Assembly (NCBI RefSeq): GCF_015240255.1
Contig: NZ_CP061205.1
Coordinates: forward strand, 3,458,501-3,522,500
Reading direction: 5' to 3'
DNA: 64,000 nt
DNA from: Kordiimonas pumila
GTDB taxonomy: Bacteria; Pseudomonadota; Alphaproteobacteria; Sphingomonadales; Kordiimonadaceae
Of the stretch, positions 58,812-64,000 are shown one piece after another. The translations under genes and the position numbers were made by a program. Each line of letters starts with the position of its first letter. Positions within the stretch are counted from its first letter, which is position 1. The notes below the pieces were generated by a model that searched no databases, was not told the DNA's origin, and worked only from the letters and a program-made list of their open reading frames with translations.

Positions 58812-59128
58812 TGGCCCAAATTACTGTTTCTATAAACGGAAAGACCTACCCGCTTGCATGCGCTGACGGTGATGAAGAACGCCTTCACAAACTTGCCTCT
58901 TATGTAGATAGCAAAGCAAAAAGCCTATCATCCAAACTCGGCCACATTAACGAATCACGTCTAATGCTCATGTCAGCCGTTCTCATTGCAGATGAGCTCC
59001 ATGATGCGCTCGAAAACAAAGGAAGTCGTGGCATAATTGGCTCAGTTAGCGAAGATGAGCTAGCAAAAATCATAAATGAGGTGGCTTCTGAGGTAGAAGG
59101 CATTGCAGAAAAGCTTCCGACACCTTAA
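58811..59128 (+). CDS. zapA: Cell division protein ZapA
   Basis: ZapA binds FtsZ and bundles protofilaments at the division site. The 105-residue product has the beta-hairpin start AQITVSINGKTYPLACADGDEERLHKLASYVDSKAKSL (in part) followed by helical RLMLMSAVLIADELHDAL and a coiled-coil tail. It is coupled to the ZauP-like gene, and 6S RNA follows directly, as in many alpha- and gammaproteobacteria. Confidence 0.95.
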   Translation: MAQITVSINGKTYPLACADGDEERLHKLASYVDSKAKSLSSKLGHINESRLMLMSAVLIADELHDALENKGSRGIIGSVSEDELAKIINEVASEVEGIAEKLPTP

Positions 59129-59135
59129 GTAAGGT

Positions 59136-59304
59136 AAGCGGGCACTGCGCTGTGCGTAAGATACGCAGTAACTCCCGGGGCTATAAGCACCTCCGGGGAG
59201 CTGTCCCTGGTTCGGATCGTGGTCCTTACCACACGGCGCCCACCTGATTTATCAGGTTCCGGAGAGTACAAACGTCAAAACGGCAGATGCGGTCCCGCAC
59301 CCTT
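59136..59304 (+). ncRNA. ssrS: 6S RNA (ssrS)
   Basis: The 186-base gap between zapA and the 5-formyltetrahydrofolate cyclo-ligase gene is the conserved 6S RNA position. It can form a long rod: GCGGG at 59138-59142 pairs with CCCGC at 59294-59298, then CTGC with GCAG, and an inner CTCCCGGGGC/GCACCTCCGGGGAGC arm and GGTTCGGATCGTGGTCC form the rest. 6S RNA mimics an open promoter and binds sigma70 RNA polymerase. The ends are estimated to within about 10 bases. Confidence 0.78.
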
Positions 59305-59314
59305 CTAAGAGAAT

Positions 59315-59890
59315 ATGATACAAGAAACCGAAAAACAGCAGTTAAGACTTGAAGCAAAGCAAATACGGGCAGGTGCCTCTAAGATGCTAGGCTTTAAAGC
59401 TTCAGAGCAAGCCACCACACACGGGCTAACCTTATTATCTAGCTTCGAAAAAGGTGCCATTATTGCTGGTTACTGGCCTATTGGCGACGAACTAGACCCA
59501 CGATTTCTGTTGCACACTCTGGAACGGCGCAATTTCAAACTGGCTCTTCCTGTTATTACAGGCAAAGACAAACCCCTTGCCTTCCGGCTGTGGGGAAATG
59601 GTGATCCGTTAGAAAAAGGGCCTTTTGGTACCTTACAACCACCCGGAGATGCACCGCTTGTCACGCCCCATGTTTTACTGGCCCCGCTGCTAGCCTTTGA
59701 TGCTGATTGTTACCGCTTAGGGTGGGGTGGTGGTTTTTATGACCGCACACTTGCATTAAATACCTCTATAAAAGCTTTTGGCTTTGCCTATGCTGCCCAA
59801 TATGTGGAACATATACCCCGCAGCAGTTATGATTGGCCCATGCAGGGTATCATAACAGAGGCTGGTGTCGTGCTGCCAAAAGTACAATAG
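59315..59890 (+). CDS. 5-formyltetrahydrofolate cyclo-ligase
   Basis: The 191-residue enzyme converts 5-formyl-THF to methenyl-THF with ATP. The motifs IIAGYWPIGDELDPRFLLHTL (in part), the ATP loop region and the C-terminal signature DCYRLGWGGGFYDRTLA are characteristic. It lies immediately after 6S RNA, the classic ssrS-ygfA arrangement, and may be co-transcribed with it. Confidence 0.95.
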   Translation: MIQETEKQQLRLEAKQIRAGASKMLGFKASEQATTHGLTLLSSFEKGAIIAGYWPIGDELDPRFLLHTLERRNFKLALPVITGKDKPLAFRLWGNGDPLEKGPFGTLQPPGDAPLVTPHVLLAPLLAFDADCYRLGWGGGFYDRTLALNTSIKAFGFAYAAQYVEHIPRSSYDWPMQGIITEAGVVLPKVQ

Positions 59891-59908
59891 TCTGAAGAAA
59901 GCAGGTTT

Positions 59909-60724
59909 ATGCGGTTATTATTTTTAGGTGATTTGATGGGCCGTACCGGCAGAACGGCCGCAGCAGATGCCTTACCTGCGCTTCGAGAAAAGCTCAAACT
60001 AGACTTTGTGGTTGTGAATGCCGAAAATGCAGCCTCAGGATTTGGGACAACCAGTAAAATTGCTAGTCAGGTTATTCAAGCTGGCGCTGATGTCCTGACA
60101 GGCGGCAATCACACATTCGACCAAAAAGAATTTATGACCGCCGTTGATACGGACGACCGTATTCTGCGACCAATTAATTACCCAGAAGGCACACCCGGTA
60201 GAGGCTGGAATATATATAATGCCCCTAGAGGCAAAAAAATCATGATAATAAATGCCATGGGGCGTGTATTCATGAACCCCATGGAATGTCCTTTCCGGAC
60301 AATTGATGCTGTCCTAAAGAAATACCGACTAGGAGCAACTGTTGATGCCATTCTGGTTGACTTTCACGGCGAAGCAACAAGCGAAAAAATGGCAATGGGG
60401 CATTATCTGGATGGTCGCGTTAGCCTTGTGGTTGGCACCCACAGTCATGTACCAACGGCTGATTGCCAGATTTTGGATGGCGGCACCGCTTACCAAACAG
60501 ATGCAGGCATGTGCGGCGATTACAACAGCGTGATTGGCATGGATAAAACGGAGCCTATTAATCGTTTCCTCACTAAAATGAACAAAGAGCGCTATAGCCC
60601 TGCTGAAGGAGAAGCAACTGTCTGTGGTACTTTTGTAGAAACTGATGACCGCACAGGCCTTGCGAAGCGTGTAGAACCCGTGCGCATGGGTCCACGCCTA
60701 GCGGAACACATGCCAGAATTATAG
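59909..60724 (+). CDS. YmdB-family metallophosphoesterase
   Basis: The 271-residue protein belongs to the TIGR00282/YmdB family: MRLLFLGDLMGRTGR, VVNAENAASGFGTT, ADVLTGGNHTFDQKEF, VDFHGEATSEK and VVGTHSHVPTADCQIL are the metal-binding motifs. YmdB of Bacillus hydrolyses cyclic nucleotides and influences biofilm and RNA pools. It follows the cyclo-ligase after 18 bases. Confidence 0.94.
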   Translation: MRLLFLGDLMGRTGRTAAADALPALREKLKLDFVVVNAENAASGFGTTSKIASQVIQAGADVLTGGNHTFDQKEFMTAVDTDDRILRPINYPEGTPGRGWNIYNAPRGKKIMIINAMGRVFMNPMECPFRTIDAVLKKYRLGATVDAILVDFHGEATSEKMAMGHYLDGRVSLVVGTHSHVPTADCQILDGGTAYQTDAGMCGDYNSVIGMDKTEPINRFLTKMNKERYSPAEGEATVCGTFVETDDRTGLAKRVEPVRMGPRLAEHMPEL

Positions 60725-60748
60725 GCTTTTTTTAAGTATCGCTGACAA

Positions 60749-61789
60749 ATGACCAAAAAACTTATATTACATATTGGAATGCATAAAACCGGCACAAGTG
60801 CGCTGCAACAAAGCTTGCACAAGGCCCAAAAAATCCTATTGCAGCATGATATCCATTATCCCAATATCAGAGAAAATCATTCAGTACCCTTTTACCGAAT
60901 GTTTACAGAAACACCTGAAAACTATGTAATGAACACAATTCAGGGAGTTGAAGGACACCAAGACCTTAATCATGTAAAAAACACTGACCTCAAACAGTGG
61001 TCACGCTATCTTGGTTCAATTAAAGAAAGCCTTACCATCATTTCAGGGGAAGGCTTAACAAGGCTACCCCTGATAAATGTTAGCAACCTCAAAGCGTTTC
61101 TTTTACAGTTTTTTGATGACATCAAGGTCATAGCATACTGCCGTCCCCCCATAAGTTATATTCAAACCATGACCCAGCAACAAATACGCATGGGCAACCC
61201 TATGGTAAGGGCACTAGAAAATCCTCCCTTGCCTGAATACCGCGCTAAATTGCAGCCTTACATTGATATTTTTGGTGCAAAAAATGTACTATGTCGGCCT
61301 TTTGCCAAAGAGCTTCTGCACAACAATTGTATTGTGGCGGATATGCTATCCACCATAGAGAAGGATACTACGCCAGCCCTGATACAAAAAATCAGAGTAT
61401 ACAATAACAATCAGTCGCTGACTTGGCCCGGTATTGTCCTTATGGATATATTTAACAAGCTCTTCCCTCATCAAATTAAAGGGAAAGTAAATAAGAACCG
61501 CAGCCCTATTTTAGTGAGCTATGCCCTGCGATTAAAGGGACCTGAGTTTAGAATACATTCCAGTATACTTGAGCCATATTTGAAGGCCATGGAAGAAGAC
61601 ACTGACTGGGTTTCAAAGCAACTGGGAACTAACCTGAACATGCTTGATATTGAGCCTGACAGCAATATTCCTTGCCAGTATGACCGATATATCCAAGATA
61701 GCCAAAGTGAAACTGTACTAGCCTTAGCACGCCTTGCAAACGCAATTGAACCACCTATAAAAATTTCATCCGAGCGACCTCAAGATTAA
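60749..61789 (+). CDS. Sulfotransferase-like protein
   Basis: The 346-residue protein starts LILHIGMHKTGTSALQQSL, the 5'-phosphosulfate-binding loop of PAPS sulfotransferases, and has a 3'-phosphate-binding type segment KVIAYCRPPISYIQTM (about residue 130). No signal peptide is evident. It may sulfate a cell-surface sugar or small molecule; the acceptor is unknown. It follows ymdB after 24 bases and precedes a second gene of the same fold, with AT-richer codon use than upstream. Confidence 0.75.
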   Translation: MTKKLILHIGMHKTGTSALQQSLHKAQKILLQHDIHYPNIRENHSVPFYRMFTETPENYVMNTIQGVEGHQDLNHVKNTDLKQWSRYLGSIKESLTIISGEGLTRLPLINVSNLKAFLLQFFDDIKVIAYCRPPISYIQTMTQQQIRMGNPMVRALENPPLPEYRAKLQPYIDIFGAKNVLCRPFAKELLHNNCIVADMLSTIEKDTTPALIQKIRVYNNNQSLTWPGIVLMDIFNKLFPHQIKGKVNKNRSPILVSYALRLKGPEFRIHSSILEPYLKAMEEDTDWVSKQLGTNLNMLDIEPDSNIPCQYDRYIQDSQSETVLALARLANAIEPPIKISSERPQD

Positions 61790-61799
61790 AGGATATTAA

Positions 61800-62549
61800 A
61801 TGCCATCAACACCTCTGATCATTCTCGGTGTTCACAGAAGTGGTACCAGCATGTTAACACGCATGCTTGAGAAGCTAGGTGTTTTTGTAGGGCATGACCT
61901 TCAGGGTGATCACGAAAGCCGAAGTTTTATTCAAATAAATAATCGATATTTTGAAGAAACGAAATCCAGTTGGGACAAACCGGTTTATCCAAAGCCCTCA
62001 GACCTTCAGAATAACATTATAAAACGCGTTTTTGAAAAAAACCAAGCAGCCCTTCATGAACATTTTGGCCCGATGGAAGGCCTTTGGGCCTTCAAAGATC
62101 CTCGCACTGTTACCACGTTACCCCTATGGCTAGACCTATTTAGCGATGCAAAAACTATTATTATACGGCGCAGCCCACTGGCATCAGCCAAGTCGCTTAC
62201 ATCGCGCCATCTGGAGCTGATTGATAAGGGCATTTTTCCTGCACACAGAGATTTCAAGAAAGGGCGTATTCAGTTCACGCAGCGCTGTGCAACACTTAAC
62301 GGCAGTATGGAGTTTGTTCTCGAACAACTGCACTTTATTCACAGCATGAAAAAGCAAGGCATCCTCAACAATTATATTGAAATGAGTTATGAAGAACTTA
62401 CATCTGACCCTGTGCTGCATATAAGAGAAATTTCACGGTATCTCGATTTGCAGTTTAGTAAAAACCAGCTTTTTAATGCTGCAAGCCTTCCTCGCAATGT
62501 TGACCTATCTAATTTTGAAACAGCCTTAAAGCACTACTTCGTAAAGTAA
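61800..62549 (+). CDS. Second sulfotransferase-like protein
   Basis: The 249-residue protein has the loop LIILGVHRSGTSMLTRML near residues 6-23 and a second phosphate-binding segment AKTIIIRRSPLASAKSL near residue 120, the sulfotransferase pattern. It shares only the fold motifs with the preceding gene, so it is a separate family member rather than a tandem copy. It ends 2 bases before the stop of the convergent LytTR regulator. Substrate unknown. Confidence 0.72.
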   Translation: MPSTPLIILGVHRSGTSMLTRMLEKLGVFVGHDLQGDHESRSFIQINNRYFEETKSSWDKPVYPKPSDLQNNIIKRVFEKNQAALHEHFGPMEGLWAFKDPRTVTTLPLWLDLFSDAKTIIIRRSPLASAKSLTSRHLELIDKGIFPAHRDFKKGRIQFTQRCATLNGSMEFVLEQLHFIHSMKKQGILNNYIEMSYEELTSDPVLHIREISRYLDLQFSKNQLFNAASLPRNVDLSNFETALKHYFVK

Positions 62550-62551
62550 GT

Positions 62552-63364
62552 CTACAAAAACCGGCCAATAACATCTTTATATGACCGGCTTACTTTAAGT
62601 TCCGTTCCTCCCTCCAGTTTTAAAAAGCATTCACCATTAGCGTGAGGACGCACCTCCTTTACCTTATCAAGATTGATAATGGTTGACCTGTGAACTCGTT
62701 GAAACACTTTTGGGTCAAGGCGTTTTTCCATGGTTTTCATGGTTTCTCGCAAAATATGCGTTTTATCGCCCACATGAATGCACATATAATCCCCTGCGGC
62801 ATCAATATAGCTAACATCCGCCACATCAATAATGGTGATACGCCCTCTATCCTTAATCCTCAGGTGTGGATCAAAACGAGCGCTTGGCATTTCTACAGGC
62901 TTTTCAAGAATAGCGGTTAAGGCTTCAGAGGGTGGGTTATCCATCTTCTCAAGCAACTCCAGCAGCCGCGCATTCTGTTCTACGGCAGCGCGCTGTGAAA
63001 GCGCATCCCGTACCCGTTCAATGGCTTCCGCGAGCCGGTCTTCTTCCACCGGTTTTAAAAGATAATCAAGGGCATGAGCTTCAAAAGCATCAACGGCATA
63101 TTGATCATAAGCTGTTACAAAAATCACCAGTGGAATTTCTATTTCACCCACCAGCGAGCGCACAACAGAGAAACCATCAAACCCTGGCATTTGAATATCC
63201 AGAAAAACCAGGTCAGGCTTTTGTTCTTTAATAGCCTTTACCGCTTCGCGACCATTCGCACAGGTGCCTATAATAGTAATATCTTCGTGTACCTGAAGCC
63301 GAATTGAAAGCCCCCTTAGAGCAAGAGGTTCATCATCTATGAGTAATGTTTTGATAGCAGCCAT
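62552..63364 (-). CDS. LytTR-family response regulator
   Basis: The 270-residue regulator has an N-terminal receiver domain (IKTLLIDDEPLALRGL, phosphoacceptor aspartate in LVFLDIQMPGFDG, LKPVEEDRLAEA) and a C-terminal LytTR DNA-binding domain (about 165-270; ISYIDAAGDYMCIHVGD, FQRVHRSTIINLDKVKEV). I chose the ATG at 63364 because GGGAAAGATAT precedes it. The kinase gene lies 26 bases upstream on the same strand, so they form a LytS/LytR-type pair. Confidence 0.93.
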   Translation of the reverse strand: MAAIKTLLIDDEPLALRGLSIRLQVHEDITIIGTCANGREAVKAIKEQKPDLVFLDIQMPGFDGFSVVRSLVGEIEIPLVIFVTAYDQYAVDAFEAHALDYLLKPVEEDRLAEAIERVRDALSQRAAVEQNARLLELLEKMDNPPSEALTAILEKPVEMPSARFDPHLRIKDRGRITIIDVADVSYIDAAGDYMCIHVGDKTHILRETMKTMEKRLDPKVFQRVHRSTIINLDKVKEVRPHANGECFLKLEGGTELKVSRSYKDVIGRFL

Positions 63365-63390
63365 ATATCTTTCCCAAATCTGGTTAAATT

Positions 63391-64000
63391 TTAAGGCTGT
63401 TTTTTGCGTTCGCAAGGAATTTCAATAAAGATTCCAAGTCCGGTTGGCTCCAGATTGCGAATTTGAAGCTGATGATCGTCAGTATAAATCTGTTTTAGGC
63501 GTTCCTTGGTATTCACAATACCAACGCCAGACCCTGATTTGCTAACAATATGATCAGGATCTTCCATGCCTGGGCCACTATCAATTATTGAAATCAATAA
63601 TCGGTTATTTGCAATGGTGGCCTTCAGCCTGATCTGCCCACCATCAATAGACGGAGCAACGGCATACTTAATGGCATTCTCAATAAGAGGCTGTAAAATT
63701 AGGCTAGGGATAAGGGCATCTCGCGCCCGCTCATCAATATCAAAGTCCAGTATTAACCTGTCCTGAAAGCGCACCTTTTCTATGTCAAGATACAAGCCTA
63801 AAGCGTGGAGTTCCTGATCAAGTGTCACTCGCTGTGTCGGCTGGTTTACAAGTGTATAGCGCAAAAAACTTGAAAGCTTCGTGAGCATTCTATTGGCATC
63901 AACTTCTGACTTTTCTAGCACCAAGGTTGAAATCGCATTCAGTGTATTAAAAAGAAAATGCGGATTAAGTTGATATCGCAGCATTTTCAACTGTGCCTGA
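63391..64000 (-). CDS. LytS-type sensor histidine kinase (partial, N-terminus beyond right edge)
   Basis: The visible 203 residues are the C-terminal kinase part: QLKMLRYQLNPHFLFNTLNAIS (in part) contains the phosphorylated histidine, followed by the dimerisation helix, LQPLIENAIKYAV (N-box) and the glycine motif DSGPGM and GVGIVNTKERL. Reading continues in frame to the last base, so the sensor part lies outside the window. It partners the LytTR regulator downstream. Confidence 0.93.
   Translation of the reverse strand, partial: QAQLKMLRYQLNPHFLFNTLNAISTLVLEKSEVDANRMLTKLSSFLRYTLVNQPTQRVTLDQELHALGLYLDIEKVRFQDRLILDFDIDERARDALIPSLILQPLIENAIKYAVAPSIDGGQIRLKATIANNRLLISIIDSGPGMEDPDHIVSKSGSGVGIVNTKERLKQIYTDDHQLQIRNLEPTGLGIFIEIPCERKKQP

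Noticed and set aside
60749-62549. Sulfotransferase genes as a mobile island
   Set aside because: No integrase, transposase, tRNA end or flanking repeats were seen; codon bias alone is too weak.

Overview
The window is chromosomal DNA of an alphaproteobacterium, almost completely coding and mostly core metabolism. Evidence: a split ATP synthase locus (atpH-A-G-D-C without the F0 genes) beside priA, a cbb3 oxidase operon under an FNR/FixK-type box, trcR (DUF1013), DUF1192 and DUF465 proteins, the zauP-zapA-6S RNA-5-FCL order, a ROSE-like leader on an hsp20 gene, and CTTG-N17/18-type promoters. Base composition looks mid-range (not counted). I cannot assign an order from sequence alone; a marine Kordiimonadales-like lineage would fit. 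No tRNA, rRNA, insertion sequence, prophage or CRISPR array was seen.

Layout. 1-3112: end of a cbb3 oxidase operon on the minus strand (UreH-like membrane protein, ccoN, ccoO, ccoQ; ccoP would lie off the left edge). 3209-6100: histidine kinase with a PDZ-like N-terminus and a multi-pass membrane domain, plus a LuxR-type regulator. 6281-10486: the accessory-looking part, with a TPR/beta-barrel outer-membrane protein resembling Slam (type 11 secretion), a secreted FecR-domain protein with a 13-copy Asp-Thr-Pro tract and a TbpB-like C-terminus, and a divergent secreted protein of unknown function. 10660-12286: nitronate monooxygenase and LysE exporter.

12329-25759: a long plus-strand series: rplU-rpmA-obgE-proB-proA-nadD-rsfS-rlmH-gpmI-envC-ctpA-yibQ-rppH, ending with a translationally coupled glycosyltransferase-like gene. 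25796-33250: ATP synthase F1 genes and priA, minus. 33340-36463: an emrRAB-type drug efflux operon. 36605-45084: small housekeeping units (transaldolase, methyltransferase, purE-purK, GGDEF cyclase, ubiX, DUF465 pair, trcR, quinone reductase, hsp20, rpmE). 45222-49331: MsbA-type ABC exporter facing a MotA/ExbB-like plus OmpA/MotB-like pair. 49444-58042: minus-strand carbon block tkt-gap-pgk-fba-thiE-efp-suhB plus a GST. 58299-62549: zauP-zapA-6S RNA-5-FCL-ymdB followed by two sulfotransferase-like genes. 62552-64000: LytTR regulator and the C-terminal part of a LytS-type kinase cut by the right edge.

The genes give a coherent picture of a respiring heterotroph: glycolysis and pentose-phosphate enzymes feed a cbb3 oxidase and F1Fo ATPase, with proline, purine, NAD, thiamine and quinone biosynthesis around them. 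The least explained parts are the Slam-like/FecR cargo pair, the MotA/OmpA-like motor pair, and the surface-modification genes (glycosyltransferase-like and sulfotransferases) appended to housekeeping operons.
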